Source: DAITQM01 sp039794245 (GTDB taxonomy: Bacteria > Pseudomonadota > Gammaproteobacteria > Xanthomonadales > Wenzhouxiangellaceae). From it: a DNA stretch of 64,000 nucleotides. A program made the position numbers and the translations under genes. The first letter of the stretch is position 1, and each line of letters begins with the position of its first letter. The stretch lies in assembly GCA_039794245.1 (NCBI GenBank), contig JBDIVS010000002.1, positions 1 to 64,000 on the forward strand. The letters run 5' to 3'. The notes beneath the pieces are model-generated. The model worked only from the letters and a program-made list of their open reading frames with translations, searched no databases and was not told where the DNA came from. Positions 40,794 to 49,730 of the stretch are shown here, in pieces.

Positions 40794-43700
40794 TCAGAAG
40801 TTATGCGTCAGATTTGCGAACCACGAGCGTCCCAACAGACGGTACGTATCCGTATCCGTGCTGGCATTGAACTCGTTGACGATGAACGGCGGATCGTTGT
40901 TGAACAGGTTCGTGATGCCGAAGGAGAACGTCGTTCCCCACGGCAACGTGTACCGGCCAACAAGATCGACGTACCATTCAGACTCGATACTCTGCAGGAA
41001 CGGCGCTTCCCTTGACGGGACGGCGTCGAAATCGAGATCCGTGAGGCTATCGATGTACTCGATGTTAATCGCAGCACCTAAATCCTCATAGCTCCAGTCG
41101 ATTGTGAACAGACCCTTCCATTCCGGGAATACACCGCGGGCAAAGCCGTTGACGCCCGGCGAGAAAAACCCGGCAATATCGAGCGGATCGCCTGTGACCG
41201 TTGACTCACGTTCGTCGAGATAGGTCACCAACAACCGGGTGTCGAACAGGCCGATTGCAGTGCTCCGGTTGTAGTTGAACGCAAAGTCGATACCGGCCGC
41301 AGTCTCACTACCGATATTGGTCTGTGCGGCAACGACTGCATTGATATTGCCATCCGCGAAGCGTGTGATATTGGCACACTGGTTCAGATCGCCGTTCAGC
41401 ACACACTCGGTGATGACGTTACCGGCCGCGATCGATGTTATCGCATCGTCGAGATCGACTTCCCAGTAGTCAACGGTGAAGCTGAAGCCGGGGATGAACT
41501 CCGGCGCAAAGGCAAACCCTACGGTCCAGGTCTCGCCGTTTTCCGGCCTGACGTTCGGGTTGCCGCCGACACGCGAGCGGACCTGGACGTCGGTCTGGAA
41601 TACGCCGCCCGCCGGGACGCCGGTCATGATGCAGCGCGCCTGCTGTTCCGGGGTCAGGGTCTCGAACAGGTTCGGTGAACCCGGGGAACCCAGCACGCCG
41701 TTGGAGCAGATATCCTGGAACGACGGGAAGCTGTCGCCTTGCGCCGAGAACAACTCGCCGATCGTCGGCTCGCGGAACACCTCGGAATAACTGCCGCGGA
41801 CCAGGAAGCCCTTGAACGGCTGCCAGCTGGCTTTAAACATGAAGTTGCCGGTGGAACCGACGGTCGAGAAATCGTCGTAACGGAAACCGACGCCGACTTC
41901 GAGCAACTCGGCACCCGGCACGCGGGAGAGCAGCGGGAGATTCAACTCGGCAAAGACCGAATTGACGTCGAAGATGCCAGACGTGCCCGCCCCGGTATTG
42001 CCGGTCACCGACTCGCTTGCCTTGCCGGAATCGGGGTTGAATGCCAGCTCTTCCTGGCGGAATTCGTAACCGAGGGCCATAGCCACCGCGCCGCCCGGCA
42101 GATCGAACAGATCACCAGTAACCGTCGCCTGCGCGTTTTGCAGCTTGGTCACGATGTTGTCGACCAGCGGGAAGCTGACAAAATCAAGCATTTCCTGGGT
42201 GATTGTGCCATTGCCGCCGAACAGGTTCAACGGCACGCAACCGGCGATCGGTGCATCCGGCGTACCGCAGGTCGCGACCCCGTTGGCATCGAAAAATGAC
42301 GGGCCGAGCGCCTGCGCCAACCGAGAACCGACGAACTGACCTTCATCGATATCGGTCCGATCCTCGCGGCCCCAGTTCCAGAACACTTCCCAGCTCCAGG
42401 TGGGGGCGATATCGCCCAAATCACCGCGCAGGCCGGTTGTGATGTTGATCGAGTTGACCGATTGGCTGAAATCGCGGCCGCCGGTCTCGGCGACGCGGCG
42501 GCGCACGTCTCTGATGTCCACGCCAAACGGGTTGAATACGTTGTCGGCCGAGACACCGGTGCCGGTGCCCGCGAAGCCGGGGTCGAAACGGCCGTCGAAC
42601 GGCAAGGGTGCCAGCAACTGCGACGAGCGGCGGTTGGCATAGCGCGCTTCGATAAAGGCTTCGACATGCTCGAACAGGTCATAGTCGCCCTGCACGAACA
42701 GGTTCGTGCGCTCGAACGGAGTCTGCACGAAGTTGACCGGCGCGAAGTTGTAGAACTGGTTGGTGAAGGGGACGATCTGGCCGTTCACGTTCGTCAGTGC
42801 ACCTTGCCCTGGTACAACAAAAAATCCACCGAGGTTGCGCGACGAACCGCTACGGAACAAACCCGTCGTGTCTTCCGCCATTCCGCTATCGATTCTGTCT
42901 TCGCAGCCGATCGGCCCATTGGCGGCAAAGATATCGGCATCGAACAGAGATATCGGGAATTGGAAGAATTCGCAGTTCACGTTACCCTGAAAGACCGGAT
43001 CTTGCTCGTTGTACTCGGCACCGATGAGGAAACTGCTCTTTTCGGTGGTATCGCCGAAGACGAACGAGACGCGCTTGGTGTCGCCATCCGAGCCACGCAG
43101 ACCGGGATCGCCGACCTCTTGAACAGCCGGGTTCGGCACGAGTTCGAACGACGCGCCATACTGCGCGCTCAACTGCGCCCCCTGGAAATCCTTGCGGGTG
43201 ATGATGTTGATGACACCGGACACGGCATCGGCACCGTAAATCGCGGCGGCACCTTCGGCCAGCACTTCGATGCGTTCGACCGCCGCGATCGGGATCAGCG
43301 AAAAGTCCCCGTCGGTGATATCGCGCTTGCCATTGATCAGCACCAGTGTGCGGATCGCGCCCAGGCCGCGAATATCTGCCGCCGTCGCGCCGTTACCGCC
43401 GTTGTTGGTACGGGTCGAAAGCGGCGAGCCGGTGATCGTTGGCAACTGGCGGATGATATCGCCGAGGTCGTTGAGTCCGATACGCTCGATATCCTGGCGA
43501 TCGAGGACAGTGACCGGGCTGGCGCCTTCGATATCGACTTGCGACAGGCGTGAACCGGTCACCAGTTGGCGATCGAGTTCGGCGGGCTCCTGCTCCTGGT
43601 CCTGGGCGAGGGCGCCGGTGGCAAAAGCCATGCCGGCGACCGCACCCGCTCCCAGGGCGTAGTGGACCGCCTGATAGAGTGGATTACGGTTATAGGTCAT
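40794..43700 (-). CDS. TonB-dependent outer-membrane receptor
   Basis: 968 aa from ATG 43700, preceded by GGGAGAAACCAA. Signal peptide ending FATGALAQDQ, then a plug domain (QLVTGSRLSQVDIEGASPVT, the TonB-proximal segment, and NGKRDITDGDFSLIPIAAVE) and a 22-strand barrel with terminal Phe (WFANLTHNF). The barrel has SYSEVFREPTIGELF and the last-strand FSFGITNLFNNDPP typical of the class carrying large substrates. There is no N-terminal STN domain, so probably no anti-sigma signalling. The ligand is not readable. It is flanked by a 248-aa unknown and oxygenase/sulfotransferase genes. Confidence 0.93.
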   Translation of the reverse strand: MTYNRNPLYQAVHYALGAGAVAGMAFATGALAQDQEQEPAELDRQLVTGSRLSQVDIEGASPVTVLDRQDIERIGLNDLGDIIRQLPTITGSPLSTRTNNGGNGATAADIRGLGAIRTLVLINGKRDITDGDFSLIPIAAVERIEVLAEGAAAIYGADAVSGVINIITRKDFQGAQLSAQYGASFELVPNPAVQEVGDPGLRGSDGDTKRVSFVFGDTTEKSSFLIGAEYNEQDPVFQGNVNCEFFQFPISLFDADIFAANGPIGCEDRIDSGMAEDTTGLFRSGSSRNLGGFFVVPGQGALTNVNGQIVPFTNQFYNFAPVNFVQTPFERTNLFVQGDYDLFEHVEAFIEARYANRRSSQLLAPLPFDGRFDPGFAGTGTGVSADNVFNPFGVDIRDVRRRVAETGGRDFSQSVNSINITTGLRGDLGDIAPTWSWEVFWNWGREDRTDIDEGQFVGSRLAQALGPSFFDANGVATCGTPDAPIAGCVPLNLFGGNGTITQEMLDFVSFPLVDNIVTKLQNAQATVTGDLFDLPGGAVAMALGYEFRQEELAFNPDSGKASESVTGNTGAGTSGIFDVNSVFAELNLPLLSRVPGAELLEVGVGFRYDDFSTVGSTGNFMFKASWQPFKGFLVRGSYSEVFREPTIGELFSAQGDSFPSFQDICSNGVLGSPGSPNLFETLTPEQQARCIMTGVPAGGVFQTDVQVRSRVGGNPNVRPENGETWTVGFAFAPEFIPGFSFTVDYWEVDLDDAITSIAAGNVITECVLNGDLNQCANITRFADGNINAVVAAQTNIGSETAAGIDFAFNYNRSTAIGLFDTRLLVTYLDERESTVTGDPLDIAGFFSPGVNGFARGVFPEWKGLFTIDWSYEDLGAAINIEYIDSLTDLDFDAVPSREAPFLQSIESEWYVDLVGRYTLPWGTTFSFGITNLFNNDPPFIVNEFNASTDTDTYRLLGRSWFANLTHNF

Positions 43701-43802
43701 TTGGTTTCTCCCAAACAGTTTTGGCACACAATTTTCATTAAAGCCACGTGGCTCAACCCTGGAGGCGCACGAAAAACGCGCGTTCAGGCTTGAACAGTGC
43801 GG

Positions 43803-43830
43803 ATACTAGCATCATTTTCGGCAAATGCAA
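43803..43830 (-). promoter_or_regulatory. Candidate sigma-70 promoter of the TonB receptor
   Basis: On the minus strand, TTGCAT, 16 bp, then TAGTAT, about 105 bp upstream of the receptor start in an AT-rich 226-bp gap. No Fur-box match is convincing. The gap 43728-43926 shows no gene. Confidence 0.4.
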
Positions 43831-43926
43831 AGCGGTTGTTAAATAAAATTTTGTCGCGCTTTGGCCCCCATCCCTGAGCTGAATCTGTGTATGTCTCGTA
43901 TATGATTGATTTATATAATATTTTTC

Positions 43927-44673
43927 TCAGTCTTCCCCCTCGTTTTCGACTCGGCGGATCGCCTGATTTTTGGCGAAAAACCGGTCCGAGCGAAAGCGAG
44001 CGCGACGCAGCCGCCTGACGTCCTCGGCGGTTGCGCTACGCACGGTCAGCGCCGCTTCCTCGCGCCTGAACGGCGTCACGAGCAAGAATGGCGACCCCAT
44101 TTTCAGTTCGTGATCCGCCTCCTCGGCACGGAAGAAAGTGTTGACATGGATCTGGTGGTAGGTATCCGCTTCGACGATGCCGGGGACGATCTGAAACCGG
44201 TCTTCGAAGTGATAAAACGGCGCCGAGACCATCACTGAATAGCCGCGCGGAGCCCTGACTTTCCAGGGATTGGTGAATTTGACCGCATCCGGATAATAAC
44301 CCGGCCGTGGCGGCATGGTCAGGAAATGGAGCTTTCGGCTGTGCAAACTGACCTGCGCCGTGGCGTTGGAGCCGAAAGCGTAGATTGCGTTCGGGCGCAC
44401 CTGGACGACGAAATCCGACCACAACGGAACGATATAGCCGTGCGCCAGATAGCCAACGATCCCCGGGCAGCGGCGCACGGTGGCGTTGACGTTGGATAGA
44501 CGCAAACGGCTGCTGATGCCGAACGGAAAGCGTTGATTCGGCTCCACCGGGTGTGACGGCGGCATCTTTCTGAACCATTCAGGCATCGCCTTCGCTGCCG
44601 GCACGGGCGGATGATCGAGCAATTCTTCATGTTCGGTGAAGAACTCGATCTGCAGCTTATTACGACCCAGCAT
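43927..44673 (-). CDS. Uncharacterised protein, possibly DUF6065-like (248 aa)
   Basis: Not firmly recognised. Sequence landmarks are QIEFFTEHEELLDHPPVPAA, PEWFRKMPPS, VRRCPGIVGYLAHGYIVPLWSD, the aromatic PRPGYYPDAVKFTNPWKVRAP and YHFEDRFQIVPGIVEADTYH followed by QIHVNTFFR. It has the look of a cupin-like beta protein; I recall such sequences under DUF6065 but cannot verify it. It lies 226 bp upstream of the TonB receptor on the same strand and 45 bp downstream of MITE copy D. Confidence 0.6.
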   Translation of the reverse strand: MLGRNKLQIEFFTEHEELLDHPPVPAAKAMPEWFRKMPPSHPVEPNQRFPFGISSRLRLSNVNATVRRCPGIVGYLAHGYIVPLWSDFVVQVRPNAIYAFGSNATAQVSLHSRKLHFLTMPPRPGYYPDAVKFTNPWKVRAPRGYSVMVSAPFYHFEDRFQIVPGIVEADTYHQIHVNTFFRAEEADHELKMGSPFLLVTPFRREEAALTVRSATAEDVRRLRRARFRSDRFFAKNQAIRRVENEGED

Positions 44674-44717
44674 TTCTCACTCCAAAATCACCGCCGGCGA
44701 AAGGTATAGCTTAGTTT

Positions 44718-44952
44718 ACCCAACTGTTGCATAAATTCCCGGAATTCTCGGTCAAGCGGGCGAGTGCAGCTTGTCCGATTTTTCGAAGAACCGTAGTAAT
44801 TCCTACGGTTCAAGGCAAAGCTGCCGCCCGCTTGGGCGAGAAACCGGGCGCGTCACGCCAGGTGAATTCGATGCTTTAACTAAAATTCTCATAACTTATT
44901 GATTTAATGAAGAAATATATAAATTCGAGCAAAATTTATGCAACTGTTGGGT
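44718..44952 (+). mobile_element. MITE copy D (235 bp)
   Basis: Same family and orientation as copy A (GC-rich end first), flanked by a 2-bp TT duplication. It sits between the stop of the TPR-sulfotransferase (44980) and the start of the 248-aa unknown (44673), splitting the minus-strand gene series. Confidence 0.92.
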
Positions 44953-44979
44953 TTAATTTCGGCAGGCAGCGCCCCGGCC

Positions 44980-46596
44980 CTAACGATACCCGTACTTTCG
45001 CGCCCAGACCTCGAGCTTCCCGAACGCCGGCGGCAACCACTTGCAGTAACGCCGGTACTTCCCTATCGCCTCGCCGCCGACAGGCTTTCGCACCTGACTG
45101 CCGCTCGGCGTGTCGATGTGCCTGCCGCGGCTGCGGGTTGCGAACTCGAGAACCTTGTCGTCCCATTGCAGATCGAGGAAGGTTAGCAGGGCGGAGACGG
45201 TGCCCCGCAGATCGTCAATCAAAGACTCGTAGAAAATATGATGGCAGCGCAATGGGAAGCCGGCCAGGGATTTTTCACCGATTGCCATCACCAGGTCGTA
45301 ATATTCGACTGCCGTCTCCAGGTCGAGAAACTGATACATCGCCTCGTTCATGCCGAAATTCTGCTGGTAGCAACTGATGACCACATCGCGCGGATCACGG
45401 ACGGCGAAAATGATTCTCGCCCCGGGAAACAGCATGCCGATCACGGGCAAAAGCGCGGTGTACAGCGGCTGTTTATCGATGACCAGCCGGCCGGGGTGAC
45501 TTCCGGCGGCCGCCTGCAAGCTCTGGCGGTAAGCGGCGCGATAAGCTGCCAAATCCGCCTGCGAGAGCCCGGCCAGCGTCCTGAGTGGTTCCGCCCCGCC
45601 GCCCAGCAGCGGATACAGCTCCGATAAATTGTCGTTCTCCTCGACCGTTACGATCGCCGGATGGGCGGCAAGGATCTGTTCGAGCAATGTCGTGCCGGAA
45701 CGTGGGAATCCGACCAAAAAAACCGGAGCAGGCCCATAATCCACGGCCGGTGGAAATGCAGTATCCGCCGTTTCGAGATCGGCTGCGATTCGGCGCAACG
45801 CGGTGGGTGAAAAAACCGTTCCGGCACCTGGCCAGCGGGTTGCGTGGTGTGCGCGCAAAATTGAATTGGCTTCCTGGAAACAGCGGAAAGCCCGCTCATA
45901 GGCTTTGCGTTTTTCAAATGCAAAACCCAGCCGGGTCAGCGCGATCGATTTGTTAACGGGCGTCAGTTCCTCCGTCTGCAGCAAGCCTGTCAGACGGGTT
46001 ATGACCGGCGCGGTATCGCCTGCGGTAAGATCGAGACCGGCAAGGCCAAGATGCGCTGCGCAGTGGCCGGGGGAGGCGTGCAGCGCTTTCTCGAAACAGG
46101 CTCTGGCCGAGCTGTAGTCCCCTTCCGCCTCACAGATCGAGCCCAGGGCCGAAAGTGCACCAGGTTGATATGGTCTGAAGCGGATGATTTTTTCGAAATC
46201 ATCACGGGCTGCAGCGGCATCCCCAGCTTCCAGATAAAGTTCACCACGATGCTGTAAAGCCTCTATAAACGATGGAGCGATATCGATCGCCCGCGACCAG
46301 GCAGCCAATGCGCGCGGTGCATCGCCGAGGTGTTTGTAAGCCAATCCCAGATTGTTCAGGGCGTGGATGTTGCCAGGATTGATGGCCAAAGCCTTTTCCA
46401 GATGGCCTGCAGCGGCGCGGTAATCCCCGACGCGGCCGTAACAGGCACCGAGCAGTACCTGCAGATGTTCATCTGCACCTCCCAGGCGCGTCCATTCCAG
46501 GCATAAAGCGATCGCCTGCTCCATCCGACCCTCACGGTACAGTGCCATCGCCTGCTGCAAACACCGGTTCGCCCTGTTCGATACGATGTTTGTCAT
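44980..46596 (-). CDS. TPR-sulfotransferase
   Basis: 538 aa. About seven tetratricopeptide repeats (residues about 10-250, for example NIHALNNLGLAYKHLGDAPR), then a sulfotransferase domain: 5'-phosphosulfate loop VFLVGFPRSGTTLLEQIL (residues about 293-308) and the 3'-phosphate motif RDPRDVVISCYQQNF (about 400-414). TPR plus sulfotransferase is a large bacterial family related in fold to tyrosylprotein sulfotransferases; target unknown. Directly downstream of a second such protein. Confidence 0.9.
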   Translation of the reverse strand: MTNIVSNRANRCLQQAMALYREGRMEQAIALCLEWTRLGGADEHLQVLLGACYGRVGDYRAAAGHLEKALAINPGNIHALNNLGLAYKHLGDAPRALAAWSRAIDIAPSFIEALQHRGELYLEAGDAAAARDDFEKIIRFRPYQPGALSALGSICEAEGDYSSARACFEKALHASPGHCAAHLGLAGLDLTAGDTAPVITRLTGLLQTEELTPVNKSIALTRLGFAFEKRKAYERAFRCFQEANSILRAHHATRWPGAGTVFSPTALRRIAADLETADTAFPPAVDYGPAPVFLVGFPRSGTTLLEQILAAHPAIVTVEENDNLSELYPLLGGGAEPLRTLAGLSQADLAAYRAAYRQSLQAAAGSHPGRLVIDKQPLYTALLPVIGMLFPGARIIFAVRDPRDVVISCYQQNFGMNEAMYQFLDLETAVEYYDLVMAIGEKSLAGFPLRCHHIFYESLIDDLRGTVSALLTFLDLQWDDKVLEFATRSRGRHIDTPSGSQVRKPVGGEAIGKYRRYCKWLPPAFGKLEVWARKYGYR

Positions 46597-46604
46597 CAGG
46601 CATC

Positions 46605-48083
46605 TTACCCCGCCGCTGCAAGCAGGCCATTCCGATCCAATTCGTTATGTACATCGGACAAATGCCGCTCATAATGACGCCAACCGCTTATGGCGCGGCG
46701 GTGAATCGGCTGCCTGACCTGAAATCTGCTGGCAGTCACGATTCTTTCGTTCCTCTGGTGGAACTCAAGGCAAGCATCGTTCCACGGCAGGCCGAGGTCG
46801 GAAATCAGCCGCCTGATCCGTGTTCCTGGGTTCTCGACCAGGTCGCGATATCCGATTTCCACTATGCGCAAGGGCAGAACATCACGCCAGAACGACATAT
46901 ACTCGCGGTATATCCGATATTGGCCGATCAGATCGGCGAATTTATTGGTAAAAGTATTGCCCAAATTGCGCTGATAACAGGACCAGATCACCGCCATCGG
47001 ATCGCGCTGAACGTGAACGATTGCGGCGGACGGGAAGAGCATCGTGATCAATCCGAGGTAGCGGTAATTACTCGGCATTTTATCGACGACCAGCAAGCTT
47101 TCCGGCCCGGTTTTACGCAGCAACTCGAGGTATTCATCCGTGGCATGTTCGATCGGTTGCCGGTCTAAGTAAGACATCCACCGGGGATAAATCTCACCCC
47201 CCGAACGACGAAGCCGGTCCAGCGCCAGGTGTTCGATAGCAGTGAGTTCGCCACGCGCGCTCGCCTCCGGATGTGCCGCGATGATGCTCTCGATCAGCGT
47301 CGTTCCCGAGCGCTGCATACCGATGACGAAAACCGGCCTAAAATCACATGTACCATTGTTTTGCAGCCGATGGATCGAATCCGCAGTAAACGCCTCCTTG
47401 ACCTCACTAAGCAAGCGGCTTTCGGCTGCGAAATCGAAGCGGGTCCGCGGATCGGTGGTGGAATACTTGTAGTCGTTCGCCAGCTTGAACTCGGCAAAAG
47501 CGGCGTCATATTCGCCGCGCGAATGGAATACATAGGCCAGTGAGAAATGCAGCATGGATTTTCGGATGGCGGCATAGTCTCTCCGCGAACGCAAAGCGTT
47601 CAATGCCGAAAATTCGGTCTCGCTCAACTCGTACTGTCCATCCAGCTCCAGGGCGCACAAACCATGCCAAAACAAAGGCTCGGCCGGCTCACTGGCAAGC
47701 GCTGCCTTGAAACAGCGTACGGCGGCTTCTACATCGCCCAACTCGGAATAAGCGCTCCCCAGCATAGCGTCGATTTGCGGCACATCCGGAAAGCGTTGCT
47801 GCGCCTCGAGGAGGATGGTAAGGCCGCGTTCCACCAGGCCCGTCCGCCGGCAGCTCAGGCTGTAGTCCATCATCAGTTGCAGATCTGAGAAACCGGCGCT
47901 ATGAAGCTCAAAGTAATATCCCGCCGCCTCAAAATAGTAACCAAGCCCGTAGCATACCTTAGCCAGTCGGCGCTTGAGTTCAAGATCTCTTGGATTATAA
48001 CGGCATGCCTGACGCAACCTTTCCGCTTGGTCGTAATAACTAAGCAGTGCCGTTTGTCCAATATTTTTCGATGCGTCATTCAT
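46605..48083 (-). CDS. TPR-sulfotransferase
   Basis: 492 aa. TPR-like helices in residues about 20-210 (for example DAMLGSAYSELGDVEAAVRC), sulfate loop VFVIGMQRSGTTLIESII (about 251-268) and 3'-phosphate motif RDPMAVIWSCYQRNL (about 360-374). It is 8 bp upstream of the 538-aa sulfotransferase and 8 bp downstream of the P-loop protein that starts the run, so the three form one transcript. Confidence 0.9.
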   Translation of the reverse strand: MNDASKNIGQTALLSYYDQAERLRQACRYNPRDLELKRRLAKVCYGLGYYFEAAGYYFELHSAGFSDLQLMMDYSLSCRRTGLVERGLTILLEAQQRFPDVPQIDAMLGSAYSELGDVEAAVRCFKAALASEPAEPLFWHGLCALELDGQYELSETEFSALNALRSRRDYAAIRKSMLHFSLAYVFHSRGEYDAAFAEFKLANDYKYSTTDPRTRFDFAAESRLLSEVKEAFTADSIHRLQNNGTCDFRPVFVIGMQRSGTTLIESIIAAHPEASARGELTAIEHLALDRLRRSGGEIYPRWMSYLDRQPIEHATDEYLELLRKTGPESLLVVDKMPSNYRYLGLITMLFPSAAIVHVQRDPMAVIWSCYQRNLGNTFTNKFADLIGQYRIYREYMSFWRDVLPLRIVEIGYRDLVENPGTRIRRLISDLGLPWNDACLEFHQRNERIVTASRFQVRQPIHRRAISGWRHYERHLSDVHNELDRNGLLAAAG

Positions 48084-48091
48084 GTGTCGGT

Positions 48092-49246
48092 CTAGACGAT
48101 TAGAGTATGATCAAGAAATTCACGGCACAAGCGATAGGCTTCGCAATCTTCTATCACTTGATCTAGCCAACTCCTTGCCATTTTACGAACCTGTTTCTGT
48201 GATCTTGCCAATTCCAATAATTCTTTCCAGCGGCGCTGCGGATCGAATCCCATATCCTGTTTCTTGGCATAAGACCGGCGAATCGTGTCTATGTCATCGG
48301 GGAGTGGGAAGCCGAGAAATGCGGCGCTACGGTGCGACTCTTCGATCGTATTTTCCATCAGTCCGGCAAAATCGACAAGCTGCACCCTTTCCGGTGTGTG
48401 CGACGCGGCATTTAACATAGGCTGTAGATTCACCAGCCATGAAAGTGCAATTATCTGCAACGGATCGAGTTCATGGAGCGCGAAATGAGATCCTCCTGAC
48501 AACCGATCGTATTCCTTAAATCTCGCGACAAGATGGCCGTTTAAATCAAGCATCAAGCTCGGATCCCGCGTCATAGCGGCAAAATACAGATCGAATGTCG
48601 CGTATATGCCAATTATCTTATCGTGAGGGCGGGCGACGAGAACCGAATCGATCAGGTTGGTGCAGATACTCGTTGCCTTGACCAGCACAGTCTGTCCGGA
48701 ACGGTAAGGCCTCGAGAGAACAGCGTAAACTCTTGAGAGGATAGATTCCCATTTGGTCCGGTCCCAGACGCTCCATGGCTTATCGGTTTCGATCCCAACT
48801 GCAGAAAGTGTTCTAAGAACTAACGGTTCGCGAACCGGTAAAACGCGATCTGTTCCGGCCAGAATCCTGGAAAGCAACGTCGATCCGACATGCCCGCAAT
48901 GAAAAATATGAGCGAGATATTCCTGTTTCAATACTGCTTGGTGAATGACCGATAATGGCGTTTTGAGTTTTTGCTGCGCCTCCGGCAATATTCGTTGATC
49001 GAGAAAACTGGCATGGCGCAGAATCGATTCGTTCAGCTTCAACCACAAGCATTCGTCACGGGGCGCAACAATGTCGTATAGCAGCCAACCGGGATCGATT
49101 AGCCTACTACCCATTACTTGATGGCTTCCCACCGGAACCTCCCGGCCTTTTGTCTGCGCTTTAGTCTCAAGCATGAGCTGCAATGATGAATCAGGGTGAT
49201 GGGCGCGAGAGTACCGATCCTGTTGAGCCATACGATCATAGCGCAC
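48092..49246 (-). CDS. Sulfotransferase-like P-loop protein
   Basis: 384 aa (ATG 49246; ATG 49231 also possible). P-loop HCGHVGSTLLSRILAGTDRV, residues about 116-135, preceded by the same small N-terminal domain as the protein at 37981-39060 (DPGWLLYDIV, FLDQRI). Later motifs include KATSICTNLIDSVLVARPHD. It begins the minus-strand run of four sulfotransferase-type genes. Function inferred from the P-loop only. Confidence 0.75.
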   Translation of the reverse strand: MRYDRMAQQDRYSRAHHPDSSLQLMLETKAQTKGREVPVGSHQVMGSRLIDPGWLLYDIVAPRDECLWLKLNESILRHASFLDQRILPEAQQKLKTPLSVIHQAVLKQEYLAHIFHCGHVGSTLLSRILAGTDRVLPVREPLVLRTLSAVGIETDKPWSVWDRTKWESILSRVYAVLSRPYRSGQTVLVKATSICTNLIDSVLVARPHDKIIGIYATFDLYFAAMTRDPSLMLDLNGHLVARFKEYDRLSGGSHFALHELDPLQIIALSWLVNLQPMLNAASHTPERVQLVDFAGLMENTIEESHRSAAFLGFPLPDDIDTIRRSYAKKQDMGFDPQRRWKELLELARSQKQVRKMARSWLDQVIEDCEAYRLCREFLDHTLIV

Positions 49247-49271
49247 ACCACCGGCCGCAAAGGCTGATCTC

Positions 49272-49730
49272 TCAATGCAGCTTGCCGCGCGATTTCTGAC
49301 GCGTTGGGGGTTCGTCTTCGACGACCAGGTCGCGGCGGGCCAGGCGGCCGATCAGTTTGCAGCACAGCATGAAATCCTCCTCGGCGTCGAGCCGGAGGCG
49401 GTCGAGCATGACGCCGACGTCGCCTTGTTCGGGCGGGAAGCTGAGGCGGTAAACGCCGTAGGCGATCTGCTCGCCGACGGCCAATTCGATGGCGTATTCC
49501 GAGGTCCACCACTTGCCGCGGCCGAGCGGGTTGTCTTCCTCCCATTCGGCGTAGATCAGCCGGCAGCGGCCGGTCTGCGATACGACTTCCAGGCTGTCGA
49601 CGATGTATTCCTCCTGCACCGCCGAGGCTTGCAGTACCTCGAACTGGCCGGCGTTGGGCATGAAGAGCTGGCCGAGTGTTTCGCCGTCGAACATGAAAAC
49701 GAAGGGCTGTTCGGTGCGGGTTTCAGTCAT
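49272..49730 (-). CDS. Unknown protein (152 aa) coupled to the large membrane protein
   Basis: Not recognised. EYIVDSLEVVSQTGRCRLIY, ELAVGEQIAYGVYRLSFPPE and a basic C-terminus RQKSRGKLH. No signal peptide. Its start overlaps the 3' end of the 1379-aa membrane protein gene by 8 bp, so the two are translationally linked. Confidence 0.65.
   Translation of the reverse strand: MTETRTEQPFVFMFDGETLGQLFMPNAGQFEVLQASAVQEEYIVDSLEVVSQTGRCRLIYAEWEEDNPLGRGKWWTSEYAIELAVGEQIAYGVYRLSFPPEQGDVGVMLDRLRLDAEEDFMLCCKLIGRLARRDLVVEDEPPTRQKSRGKLH

Noticed and set aside
42462..43553. Plus-strand frame inside the TonB receptor
   Set aside because: Shadow of the receptor gene, which has a complete plug and barrel.
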